Assembly (NCBI GenBank): GCA_018675685.1
Contig: JABGXP010000006.1
Span: 1 to 37,397, forward strand
Source of the DNA: a bacterium
Lineage (GTDB): Bacteria > Patescibacteriota > Minisyncoccia > Moranbacterales > DUUL01
Direction: 5' to 3'
DNA: 37,397 bases
How positions within the stretch are numbered: the stretch's first letter is position 1; every line of letters begins with the position of its first letter. Below the pieces are notes generated by a model. The model was not told where the DNA came from. It searched no databases and saw only the letters and a program-made list of their open reading frames with translations. The position numbers and the translations under genes are program-made. Shown here in pieces: positions 28,398 to 37,102 of this stretch.

Positions 28398-29567
28398 ATG
28401 AAGATTCTAATAATCGCTGCAACTCCTTATTTTTCAAATAGAGGTTGTCATATTCGTATATTTTTAGGTGCAAAATATCTTCAAAAAAAAGGAGTTGATG
28501 TTTTGCTATGTACATATCATCTAGGTGAGAATGTTGGGGATTTCCCAATTAAAACCAATGGGCATACCTCTTGGTATAAAAAAACCTCTCCTGGTTTTGC
28601 CTGGGGCAAGCTTTGGTTGGATGTCAAGTTGCTATGGTTGTGTATAAGAGAGATTAGACGATTTAAACCAGATGCAATTCACGCGCATCTTTTTGAGGGG
28701 CTGGCTATTGGCTATCTAGCGAAGATATTTGCAGGAAAATTTGGAATTCCAATTGTGATTGATTCTCAGGGTGATATTGAGGCTGAATTTAATGCATACA
28801 ATAAGAAAAATAAGTTTGCAAAAAAAGTTTTTGTCCCGTTAGCCAAAAGAATCATCAGATTGGCTGACTATATTGTGCTGAGTAGTGAAAATGCGCTGCC
28901 ATTTTTTGAGAAGATTGCTAAATTGAAGAACAAAATTTCTGTGATCAAGGATGGTGTTGGAATTGAATTTTTCAAAGAAAGTGGACAAGAAAAGTTATCA
29001 GAAAGTGTGATTTTGGAACTTGAACAAGTTGGAGAATGGAAAAAAAATGGTAAATTACTTATCTACACCGGAGGGATGGAGGATAGTAAAGGCGTTGAAA
29101 GTTTATTAAAAGAATTTCTGGTGATTAAGGATGAACTAAGAGATTGGAAACTGCTTTTATATGGGGTTGGTAGCGATCGAAAGGCATATAGAAGATTGAT
29201 TGAAGAATATCATGCTAGTGAGCAAGTTCGATTTACAAAAGAGACCAGTTTTTTCGTGCTATCGAACTTTTTGAAAATAGCCGATGTCGCTATTGACCCA
29301 AAAGAAGAGAGCACCGAGGGTAGTGGGAAATTAATGAATTATATGGCAGTTGGTCTGCCGATAGTTTGTTTCGAGAATAACTTTAATAAGCAAAAACTTG
29401 GCTCTAAAGGTTTTTATTTACAAAAAATGTCTGATTTGGGGAATAGCTTAAGACAAGATTTTCCAGAAAAAATTTCATATAACCTTCAAGACGAAATTGA
29501 AAAGGGAGAAATTGAAAAGTTATTTAATATCTTTACTAAATTAATTGAGAAAAGAAAACATAGATGA
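28398..29567 (+). CDS. GT4-type glycosyltransferase (GT-B fold) (389 aa)
   Basis: A retaining glycosyltransferase that adds a sugar from a nucleotide donor to a growing glycan in the cytoplasm. The N-terminal domain opens with ILIIAATPYFSNRGCHIR, a common GT4 acceptor-domain start, and includes a DAIHAHLFEGLAIGYL segment. The C-terminal donor domain has KLLIYTGGMEDSKGVESLL (beginning about 214) and IDPKEESTEGSGKLMNYMAVG (about 300-320), the E-x7-E-like region that holds the donor phosphates. No membrane helix. Donor and acceptor are unknown. Its last four bases (ATGA) overlap the start of the next gene. Confidence 0.8.
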   Translation: MKILIIAATPYFSNRGCHIRIFLGAKYLQKKGVDVLLCTYHLGENVGDFPIKTNGHTSWYKKTSPGFAWGKLWLDVKLLWLCIREIRRFKPDAIHAHLFEGLAIGYLAKIFAGKFGIPIVIDSQGDIEAEFNAYNKKNKFAKKVFVPLAKRIIRLADYIVLSSENALPFFEKIAKLKNKISVIKDGVGIEFFKESGQEKLSESVILELEQVGEWKKNGKLLIYTGGMEDSKGVESLLKEFLVIKDELRDWKLLLYGVGSDRKAYRRLIEEYHASEQVRFTKETSFFVLSNFLKIADVAIDPKEESTEGSGKLMNYMAVGLPIVCFENNFNKQKLGSKGFYLQKMSDLGNSLRQDFPEKISYNLQDEIEKGEIEKLFNIFTKLIEKRKHR

Positions 29568-30751
29568 AATTATTCCTAATTAAAATTGGTAAGGCATTTT
29601 GCACCATTAGAAGAGATGGTTTTTTTCGAGGTGGGAAAAGAGTGGCGACTTCATTTTTTGCTCTTTTTGGAAAAGTTGGCAAGGGTGATATTTTAATTGT
29701 TACTGGTGGTGTCGGTGATAGCGCGCGTTATAGAGCACATCATGTAGCAGAGGAATTGCGAATCCAGGGTTTCAAAGTTTCTGTTACAGTGCAGGACAAT
29801 CCCTTCTTGGTGAGCTACGTTTCAAAATTCAGTGTTTTTATCTTTCATCGCACTTTATTCACAAAATCAATTGCTAAGTTGACCAAGCAAATCAAAAAAC
29901 AACAAAAAGAGCTTATTTTTGAAACTGACGATTTGGTCTATGATCCAAAATTTTTGAAATTTATGGATTATTATCAAAAAATGAATTCCCTAGAGAAAAA
30001 ACTTTATGAAAATGGAGTCGGTGGTGAAATTATTAGGGACGACTATGTAAAAGTTTGTACTACTACTACGACTTTTTTAGCAAATAAGCTAGAGAAAGAA
30101 GGAAAAAAAGTTTTTATTGTAAAAAATAAACTTTCCAAGGAGGATGTGGAGTGGTCCAAAGAAATTTTAAAGAAACAGAGCAATAGAAAAGTTGATGAAA
30201 TTGTGATAGGATATTTCAGTGGAACAATTAGCCATAATAAAGACTTTGCAACAATCACGAAAGCATTGACTGAGGTCTTTAAAAAACATCCACAAGTGAA
30301 ATTGCTATTAGTTGGTCCACTTGATTTGGACCATAGCTTAGTGAAAAGTTTTGGTGATAGGATTATAAGTACACCATATGTTCCAAGAAAGAAACATTTT
30401 GAAAATATTGCCAAAGTTGATATTAATATTTCTCCTTTAGAAAAAGATAATCCTTTTTGTGAAGGAAAAAGCGAGTTGAAATTTTTTGAAGCAGGCATCT
30501 TGAAGATTCCAACAGTGGCAACAGCAACTCAAACTTTCTGTGAAGCGATTGAAGACGGAATCGATGGATTTGTGGCCCATGATACTAAAGAATGGATAGA
30601 GAAGCTTGAGAAGCTTATTCTTGATAAGAAGGAGAGGCAAATGATAGGTCAAAAAGCTTTCGAAAAAACTCTGAAGAATTACTGTACAGAAAATGCCAAG
30701 AATGATGAATATTATCAATATTTAAAAAACAAAATTAACGAAGTGGAATGA
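29564..30751 (+). CDS. GT4-like glycosyltransferase (395 aa)
   Basis: A second GT-B glycosyltransferase. The N-terminal part starts with a basic tail, then ILIVTGGVGDSARYRAHHVA, a pattern seen in GT4-like enzymes whose acceptor domain is poorly conserved; FETDDLVYDP (about 125-134) is another marker. The donor domain begins near 215 (IVIGYFSGTISHNKDF), continues with VKLLLVGPLDLD, and ends with CEGKSELKFFEAGILKIPTVA (about 303-323), the donor-phosphate site. It is coupled by 4-nt ATGA overlaps to the genes on both sides, so the pair and the exporter are made together. Sugar specificity is unknown. Confidence 0.75.
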   Translation: MKLFLIKIGKAFCTIRRDGFFRGGKRVATSFFALFGKVGKGDILIVTGGVGDSARYRAHHVAEELRIQGFKVSVTVQDNPFLVSYVSKFSVFIFHRTLFTKSIAKLTKQIKKQQKELIFETDDLVYDPKFLKFMDYYQKMNSLEKKLYENGVGGEIIRDDYVKVCTTTTTFLANKLEKEGKKVFIVKNKLSKEDVEWSKEILKKQSNRKVDEIVIGYFSGTISHNKDFATITKALTEVFKKHPQVKLLLVGPLDLDHSLVKSFGDRIISTPYVPRKKHFENIAKVDINISPLEKDNPFCEGKSELKFFEAGILKIPTVATATQTFCEAIEDGIDGFVAHDTKEWIEKLEKLILDKKERQMIGQKAFEKTLKNYCTENAKNDEYYQYLKNKINEVE

Positions 30752-31530
30752 GAATGGAAAAATCGCATGAAAACTACAAGGAATTGATTTGGATGTTAGT
30801 AAAAACTGATTTCAAGCTACGATATCAAGGTTCTTTTCTGGGCTATATTTGGGCAATATTAAGTCCACTTTTGACATTTGCTGTTTTAAACTTTGTTTTC
30901 TCTTCAGTGTTTGCTCGAGGAAATGGAGCTGAGTATTATCCCCTTCAACTTCTAATAGGGATAATGACATTCACCTTTTTTTCTGATGGAACAAGAGCTG
31001 GCCTAGGATCCTTGGTCGCTAAATCTAGACTTGTGACAAAAATTTATGTGCCAAGATGGGTATTAATTTTTGCTTCAACGATGAATACTGGGATGCTTTT
31101 TCTTATGAATCTTATTGTTTTGGTAATATTCTTTATTTTTTATAGATTTCTACCTAGTTTGGAAGCCATATTATTTTTTGTCCTTTTGGTTGTGTTAATG
31201 TATGTAGTAATATTAGGCTTCTCTTTTCTTACAGCAGCTTTCTATGTTAGATTTAGAGATCTTTCTATGATTTGGGCGGTTATCGTTAGGGCACTTTTTT
31301 ATGCTACACCAATTATTTATCCAATTCAGGTAATGCCTGAGTATATTCAGAAAGTTATACTACTTAGTCCTATTGGATTTATTGTTCATTTCTCTAAAGA
31401 GTCCTTAATTAATAACCATTTTCCAGAGATATGGCAGTTTATGTTATTTGTAGTTGCGAGCTTTGCCTTTCTCTTTATTGGGATCTTTATTCACAAAAAA
31501 ACAATAAAAAAAATTGCTGAAAACATTTAA
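30748..31530 (+). CDS. wzm: ABC-2 polysaccharide exporter, permease subunit, Wzm-like (260 aa)
   Basis: The membrane half of an ABC transporter that exports lipid-linked glycans. A cytoplasmic N-terminal stretch (KELIWMLVKTDFKLRYQ), typical of the family's amphipathic gate helix, precedes six membrane segments (about 28-50, 62-80, 108-132, 140-168, 178-198, 230-252). FLGYIWAILSPLL near 28-40 is the classic Wzm signature of the first segment, and SPIGFIVHFSKESL near 208-221 the last loop. The ATP-binding partner follows 5 nt after its stop. In this route the glycan is built in full on undecaprenyl-PP before export (family knowledge). Confidence 0.85.
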   Translation: MRMEKSHENYKELIWMLVKTDFKLRYQGSFLGYIWAILSPLLTFAVLNFVFSSVFARGNGAEYYPLQLLIGIMTFTFFSDGTRAGLGSLVAKSRLVTKIYVPRWVLIFASTMNTGMLFLMNLIVLVIFFIFYRFLPSLEAILFFVLLVVLMYVVILGFSFLTAAFYVRFRDLSMIWAVIVRALFYATPIIYPIQVMPEYIQKVILLSPIGFIVHFSKESLINNHFPEIWQFMLFVVASFAFLFIGIFIHKKTIKKIAENI

Positions 31531-31535
31531 ATATC

Positions 31536-32792
31536 ATGAAAAAAAAGAAAGAAAAAAAAGAGATTGTCATAAAAGTTGAAAATATTTCTAAAGCTTTTGA
31601 AATTCCACATGAGAGAAACGATACTATTAGAAGTGTTTTTGTTAATATTTTCAAGAGGAAAATTTTTGAGAAATTTAAAGCTCTGGACAATATTTCATTT
31701 GAAGTAAAAAAAGGTGAATTTTTTGGAATAATTGGAAGAAATGGAAGTGGAAAGTCAACTCTTCTGAAAGTTTTAGCAGGAATCTATCAACAAGATGCGG
31801 GGACAGTTCAGATCAATGGAAGGATTTCTCCATTCTTGGAGCTTGGGATTGGGTTTAATCCTGAACTCTCCGGGAGAGATAATATATATTTGAATGCCAC
31901 TGTTTTAGGTTTAACTAAGAAACAAATTGATGAAAAATTTGACTCAATTGTGAGATTTTCAGAGTTGGAAAGATTTATTGATCAAAAATTGAAGAACTAT
32001 TCTTCTGGTATGGCTGTCAGGCTTGCTTTTTCAGTATCTATTCATGCAAATCGTGATATTCTTTTGATGGACGAAGTTTTAGCAGTGGGTGATTCTAATT
32101 TCCAGTCAAAATGTTTATCAGAATTTAGTAGATATCGAGAGTTGGGCAAGACAGTTATTTTAGTTACTCATTCTGTGGAGATTGTTCAGAGGTATTGTAA
32201 CAAGGCTATGCTTTTGAGAAATGGTAAAATTGTTAAAATTGGTAAAGCAACAGAGGTTGCTGATAAATATGTTTTTGAAAATATGAGCGATGAAGAGAGA
32301 AGATTATCAAAAGAGATGCATAAAAAAGAGAAAGGTGTGAAAAAAACGAAAGAGATAGGACGCAAGAAAGCTGTGGAGATAAAAGGTATAAAATTTTTAG
32401 ACAGTTATGGAGTAGAGAAAAAAGTTTTTAAAACTGGTGATGACATGTCAATTCGTGTTTATTTTAAGAAATATAAGGATGTCCCAGTTTTAAATTTTGG
32501 ACTTGGAATCTATAGCCAAGAAGATTTTTACTTTTGTGGTTTTAGTACAATAAGGGACAAGGTAAATACTAAGGACTTTGTTGATAAAGGCTATTATCAA
32601 GTTGATATTAAAGATATACCCTTTGCTGAAAATGTGTTTTATTTAAAATTAAATATTGCCGGTAACGATCTTGGTAATTATTATGATTATGTTGGAAGAA
32701 CAAAGGAAACTTTTAGAGTTTTTGTAAATAAAAAGAATCCAGGCAACGTCAACCTTCTTTATAATTGGGATAAATTGAAAATAAATAGATAA
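31536..32792 (+). CDS. wzt: ABC polysaccharide exporter, ATPase subunit with a C-terminal glycan-binding domain, Wzt-like (418 aa)
   Basis: The ATPase that powers export with the permease before it. Walker A is GRNGSGKST (67-75), the signature motif reads NYSSGMAVRLAFS (154-166, the SSGM form usual in Wzt), Walker B LLMDEVLAVGD (176-186, catalytic Glu180), and the switch His is at 212 (THS). After a charged linker (about 250-280, KKEKGVKKTKEIGRKK) comes a beta-sandwich domain (about 281-400) of the Wzt C-terminal type. In known Wzt proteins that domain recognises a cap, often a methyl or phosphate group, on the finished chain, so export is length-controlled. The FkbM methyltransferase next door could supply such a cap (inference). 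Confidence 0.88.
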   Translation: MKKKKEKKEIVIKVENISKAFEIPHERNDTIRSVFVNIFKRKIFEKFKALDNISFEVKKGEFFGIIGRNGSGKSTLLKVLAGIYQQDAGTVQINGRISPFLELGIGFNPELSGRDNIYLNATVLGLTKKQIDEKFDSIVRFSELERFIDQKLKNYSSGMAVRLAFSVSIHANRDILLMDEVLAVGDSNFQSKCLSEFSRYRELGKTVILVTHSVEIVQRYCNKAMLLRNGKIVKIGKATEVADKYVFENMSDEERRLSKEMHKKEKGVKKTKEIGRKKAVEIKGIKFLDSYGVEKKVFKTGDDMSIRVYFKKYKDVPVLNFGLGIYSQEDFYFCGFSTIRDKVNTKDFVDKGYYQVDIKDIPFAENVFYLKLNIAGNDLGNYYDYVGRTKETFRVFVNKKNPGNVNLLYNWDKLKINR

Positions 32793-32802
32793 ATAAACAT
32801 TA

Positions 32803-33837
32803 ATGAGAAAAATTTTTTATAAAATACCAAAACTCGGTAAGATTGTTAAACAGAGAGATTCTGCTTTGAATATGATTAAGGATTTGGAGTTAAGAGAAAG
32901 AAGATTGCTAGAAAATAAAGAAAAGATGAATTGCTTTAAAGATATTTTTTTGTCTCCCTGGACCGATAAATGGAAGATCTTTTATGTAAACAAAAACAAC
33001 GAGATAGATAAATATATCAGTCAATTAAAATCTGGATTAGACAAAGAGAGTAAGTTAGTTGTAGATAATCTTTGGGAAAAGATAATCTTTTTAATTCCGT
33101 ACAATAAACATAAAAAATCTTTTTTATATAAAGTGGAAGATTTTTTTACAAAAAAAGAATTAATTGAACAGAAAAAAAATATTGATTTGTCAAGGTATAA
33201 TATTCCGAATGGAGTAAATATAGAAAAGCCAGTTTTTTTAAATAAAAATGGTTTGGCTTTTCTACCAAAAAGAATTTTATTAAAAATAAAAGGTAAAATA
33301 ATAGTAGATGGCGGAGCGTATTTTGGTGATTCAGCACTTGTTTTTTTAGAATACACCCCATCTCGTGTATATTCTTTTGAGCCTGTCAATTTGACTTATA
33401 AAAAACTAAAAGAAACTATAAGAATTAATAAAATGGGAGATATTGTTACTCCTATTAAACTAGGTCTTGGAAAAAAAGCAGGGAAAGCCTTTATTAAAGG
33501 AACAAATAGTGCCGCATCGTTGACTACTTCTGATTTTAAAAATGCTCAAGAGATTAGTATTACTAGTATCGATGATTTTTTCTCTGGAAAAAATGATGTT
33601 ATAGGTTTAATAAAGTTAGATGTTGAAGGGGAGGAGCTTGGAGTTATAAAAGGTGCACTTGAGACAATAAAAAGAGATAAGCCCATATTGCTTATTTCTG
33701 TATATCATAGACCAGAGGATTTTTTCTTTATAAAACCATTAATAGATGATTTGAATTTAGGATATAAATTTATGATTAGAAAGACTTCATCTTTCAGAGT
33801 TACTTCTGAAACGGTTCTTATAGGTTATTCAGGCTAA
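32803..33837 (+). CDS. FkbM-family SAM-dependent methyltransferase (344 aa)
   Basis: Residues about 165-344 form a class I methyltransferase of the FkbM type: VDGGAYFGDSALVF (about 167-180, SAM-binding Gly loop), VYSFEPVNLTYKKL (about 188-201), and IKLDVEGEELGVIKGA (about 268-283), the family's strongest marker. The first 160 residues are a charged helical region (starting KIPKLGKIVKQRDSALNMIK) that may dock on another subunit. FkbM enzymes O-methylate sugars or natural products. Here, next to a Wzt with a cap-binding domain and upstream of the four-domain protein, terminal methylation of the glycan is a reasonable role (inference). Confidence 0.8.
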   Translation: MRKIFYKIPKLGKIVKQRDSALNMIKDLELRERRLLENKEKMNCFKDIFLSPWTDKWKIFYVNKNNEIDKYISQLKSGLDKESKLVVDNLWEKIIFLIPYNKHKKSFLYKVEDFFTKKELIEQKKNIDLSRYNIPNGVNIEKPVFLNKNGLAFLPKRILLKIKGKIIVDGGAYFGDSALVFLEYTPSRVYSFEPVNLTYKKLKETIRINKMGDIVTPIKLGLGKKAGKAFIKGTNSAASLTTSDFKNAQEISITSIDDFFSGKNDVIGLIKLDVEGEELGVIKGALETIKRDKPILLISVYHRPEDFFFIKPLIDDLNLGYKFMIRKTSSFRVTSETVLIGYSG

Positions 33838-33865
33838 GGGTGCGTGTTAGAGGTAATACAACTAA

Positions 33866-36800
33866 ATGAAATACATGCAAAAAACATCCAAATTGATCAT
33901 GACAATTTTGGCGAGAGATGAGGGGGATATAATTAAGCAAAATATTGAATTCCACTTATCTCATGGTGTGGATTTTATTATTGCTACAGATAATGCCTCT
34001 ATTGATAACACTAGAGATGTATTTCTTGAATATCAGAAAAAAGGAAAACTTTTTTTAATTGATGAGCCAGGAAGGAATAAATCTCAGGCAGCATGGAATA
34101 ACAGGATGGCGAAGATTGCAATAGAAGATTTTGGAGCTGATATAATTTTTCATTGTGATGCGGATGAGTTTTGGTCTCCGATCATAGGTAATTTGAAGAC
34201 AGAGTTGATCAATTGTTCTGCAGATGTTCTAGAGATTAATCTTGTCAATGTTCTACTTGAAGACAGAGCTGGAAAAGAGGTTTTTCCAGAGGACGTAAAA
34301 TATGCCGTAGAAAAGCCCCTAAAAACGGAAAATTTTAGGGAGGATTCAAGGGAGAAAAACTTGTATTTCTTTAGGTATCCACAAAAGGTAATGATGAAGA
34401 CCAATTGTGGTATGTTGGAGGTTGCTCAGGGAAATCATTCGATTACAAATAATGGAAATAATATTGTAAAAAAAACATCTTCTAATATCAATATTTTTCA
34501 TTTTCCGTTGAGAGGAAAGGAGCGTTTTTTTAAGAAGGTTATAGAAACTGGAAAGGCAGTTGAAAAGAATCAATTTCTTAACAGTAGCCAAAGTTGGCAT
34601 ATCCGTAGATGGTATAAAGCATACAAAAAAGGAAAGCTCGATATTGAATATAAGAAACTAGTAATTACAAAAAAAGAAGCTGATGAAATGAAAAATAATG
34701 GTGTAGTTGTAGATTTTATTTTTAATAATTTTTTTAAGAAAAAAATGAATTGGACATACAATAAAACAAAATTTGATTATGAAAAAAAGCTTAATGATAT
34801 TGGTTGGCCCTGGGCTGGGCATAAATACTTTGCTTATGATTTAGTCTGCAATGTGCGACCAAAAAGAATTGTAGAGCTGGGAACATTTTACGGTACATCG
34901 CTGTGGTCTTTTTCGCAAGCAATAAAAGATAACAATTTGGATACGGAATTATTTGGTGTTGATACGTGGAAAGGAGAAGCTCACTCAGGTTTTTACGGGG
35001 AAGAGGTCTTTGAGACCGTTAGCAAAGTTAGATCAGAGTTTTATCCTGGTTTAAATATTAACTTATTGAGAAAAACCTTTGACGAAGCCGTTTATGATTT
35101 TAAGGACGAATCTATAGATATTTTGCATATTGATGGACTGCATACCTATGAGGCTGTTAAGCATGATTTTGAAACATGGCTTCCTAAAGTAAGAAAAGAT
35201 GGAATAATTCTTTTCCATGATATAAAAGTTGGAAGAGATGGTTTTGGAGTCTATAAATTTTGGGAAGAATTAACGGGCGAGTATCTTACAATTGAATTTT
35301 TTCATTCTTATGGATTAGGAGTTTTATTTTTATCTAGAGATAATGAAAACTATATAAAGAAGATTGAAAAAAAATTGCAAATGAAATATTCAGACACTTA
35401 TGAAAGTGTAAGAAAAGTGTTTACAAATAAAAAAGATTTGGAAATAAAAGAAAAAACAAAAGAGTTTTTAAAGATTGAAAGAGAGATTAATCTTCTTAAA
35501 AAATCTAAATTTTGGAAACTAAGAGAGCGTTATATGAAGCTGAAAAATTTCAGATTCAATCATTTATTAGAATTATGCTCAAAAGGTTCGTCCATTTTAA
35601 GAGAAAGAGGGATTAAAATTTTTATTTCTTATCTATTTCTTTATCTCAAGAAAGGAAGAAAAGGTTTCTCTTCACAAGGACATGTTTTTAGCAAAAAAAA
35701 TATTTTAAGATTTCCTTCGTCTCCAAGTTCTGTACTTCCTGAAAAAGTTTTTTTTGCTAAAAAGGAGGCTATTAAAAACATGGTTGATATTATAATTGTT
35801 CGATTTAATAACAAGGAAATCGAGGATAAAGCAATTTCCATGGTTAAGAAAAATACCAAACATCCTTATAAGTTAACTATATATGATAATTTCAAGAATA
35901 ATGAGGGACTTAGTACTGTCTGGAATAGACTTATTGGGAAATCTGACTGTAAATATATTTGTTTGTTGAATACTGATGCTTTTGTTACAGAGGGATGGTT
36001 GGAAGAGATGATGAAGGGCTTTACTATTGATGATAGAGTCGTCGGAGTTAGTCCAGCTTCTAATAATGCAAAAGGTCAAATCTGCAAACAAGCTGAAATA
36101 ATCACCAATCGTTTTTTGGAAATGAATACCTTGTCTGGTTTTTGTCTGTTGATAAAAAAAGAGCCAACTCTTAAATTTCCAGAAGAGATACCGTTTTATG
36201 GTGGCGAACATGCATGGTGTATTAATGCAAGAAGAAATGGTTATAAGTTGTTGTGGGCACAGGGTTCTTGGGTAGAACATCTCGGAGAGTCTTCTGCAAA
36301 AAAGAATGGAAATCTAGAAAGTTTATGGAGCAAAAGAAATGAGCAATTTTTTAATTGGTTAGCGAAAACTACCCCTGTTCTTTTCACAACATATAATAGA
36401 TTGGATTATACGAAGGAAACCTTACCAAAACTTTTGGATTCAATTTGTGGGAAAGTTATTGTTGTGGATAATGCTTCAAACGATGGAACGAAAGAATACC
36501 TAAAGTCTCTAAATAGTGAGAAATTAGAACTAATCTTTCATAGTGAAAATACAGCAATAACTGGTTCTATGAATACGTTTTTGAATAAAACTAAAAATGA
36601 AGAGTTTATTGGTAAAGTCGATAACGATACTATAGTCAAAGGTGATTGGTTGGTAAGAATGTTGGAATTAGCTATTAGACATGACGTTGATGCAATGCAG
36701 GCAAAGCATGATATTTGGAATGAACGTTTTAACTCTTTTAATGAATGGATGAAAAGTTTGCAAAAAATTGGTGACCATGTATTTTTTTCCGAATACATTG

Positions 36801-37018
36801 GTGGCTCGGGTGTTGTGATAAAAAGGTCCTCAATTACAGATGAAATACCTGGTACAAAATGGGCTTTAGGTGGTTGGAGCAGATATCAAAGAGAGCACCC
36901 AGAGTTAAGAACTGCATTTTGTAACAATGTCGAGGTTAAACTGCTGGATATGGATGGAGATAACACTCCATGTTATGAAAAATACAAAGATTATTACAAA
37001 GAGACAGGAAGAAGCTAG
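33866..37018 (+). CDS. Four-domain glycan assembly protein: GT, methyltransferase, GT2, GT2 (1050 aa)
   Basis: A soluble, very long enzyme. Domain 1 (about 8-285) is a GT-A-like transferase: MTILARDEGDIIKQNIEFH (12-30), TDNASIDNT (41-49), and the metal site FHCDADEFW (95-103). Domain 2 (about 315-490) is a class I methyltransferase of the Methyltransf_24 kind: IVELGTFYGTSLW (335-347), GVDTWKGE (364-371), LHIDGLHTYEAVKHDF (420-435) and ILFHDIK (448-454). A coiled and basic linker follows (about 495-630). Domain 3 (about 638-835) is GT2: VDIIIVRFNNKEIE (640-653), LLNTDAFVTEGWL (700-712). Domain 4 (about 836-1050) is a second GT2: VLFTTYNRLDYTKETL (838-853), VVDNASNDGT (866-875), KVDNDT (917-922). 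Each domain keeps its key Asp residues. The gene follows FkbM by 28 nt. Confidence 0.82.
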   Translation: MKYMQKTSKLIMTILARDEGDIIKQNIEFHLSHGVDFIIATDNASIDNTRDVFLEYQKKGKLFLIDEPGRNKSQAAWNNRMAKIAIEDFGADIIFHCDADEFWSPIIGNLKTELINCSADVLEINLVNVLLEDRAGKEVFPEDVKYAVEKPLKTENFREDSREKNLYFFRYPQKVMMKTNCGMLEVAQGNHSITNNGNNIVKKTSSNINIFHFPLRGKERFFKKVIETGKAVEKNQFLNSSQSWHIRRWYKAYKKGKLDIEYKKLVITKKEADEMKNNGVVVDFIFNNFFKKKMNWTYNKTKFDYEKKLNDIGWPWAGHKYFAYDLVCNVRPKRIVELGTFYGTSLWSFSQAIKDNNLDTELFGVDTWKGEAHSGFYGEEVFETVSKVRSEFYPGLNINLLRKTFDEAVYDFKDESIDILHIDGLHTYEAVKHDFETWLPKVRKDGIILFHDIKVGRDGFGVYKFWEELTGEYLTIEFFHSYGLGVLFLSRDNENYIKKIEKKLQMKYSDTYESVRKVFTNKKDLEIKEKTKEFLKIEREINLLKKSKFWKLRERYMKLKNFRFNHLLELCSKGSSILRERGIKIFISYLFLYLKKGRKGFSSQGHVFSKKNILRFPSSPSSVLPEKVFFAKKEAIKNMVDIIIVRFNNKEIEDKAISMVKKNTKHPYKLTIYDNFKNNEGLSTVWNRLIGKSDCKYICLLNTDAFVTEGWLEEMMKGFTIDDRVVGVSPASNNAKGQICKQAEIITNRFLEMNTLSGFCLLIKKEPTLKFPEEIPFYGGEHAWCINARRNGYKLLWAQGSWVEHLGESSAKKNGNLESLWSKRNEQFFNWLAKTTPVLFTTYNRLDYTKETLPKLLDSICGKVIVVDNASNDGTKEYLKSLNSEKLELIFHSENTAITGSMNTFLNKTKNEEFIGKVDNDTIVKGDWLVRMLELAIRHDVDAMQAKHDIWNERFNSFNEWMKSLQKIGDHVFFSEYIGGSGVVIKRSSITDEIPGTKWALGGWSRYQREHPELRTAFCNNVEVKLLDMDGDNTPCYEKYKDYYKETGRS

Positions 37019-37046
37019 CTTACTGTTGTGAGAAGTCTATTTTAAT

Positions 37047-37088
37047 AAAATAATAAGGGAATTCCGCCTTGGGAATTCCCTTATTTTT
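37047..37088. terminator. Terminator between convergent genes
   Basis: An AAGGGAATTCC arm pairs with GGAATTCCCTT (about 37057-37082), followed by ATTTTTATTT. It can close the glycan operon and, on the other strand, the repeat protein. Confidence 0.8.
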
Positions 37089-37102
37089 ATTTGCAATAGT
37101 TT

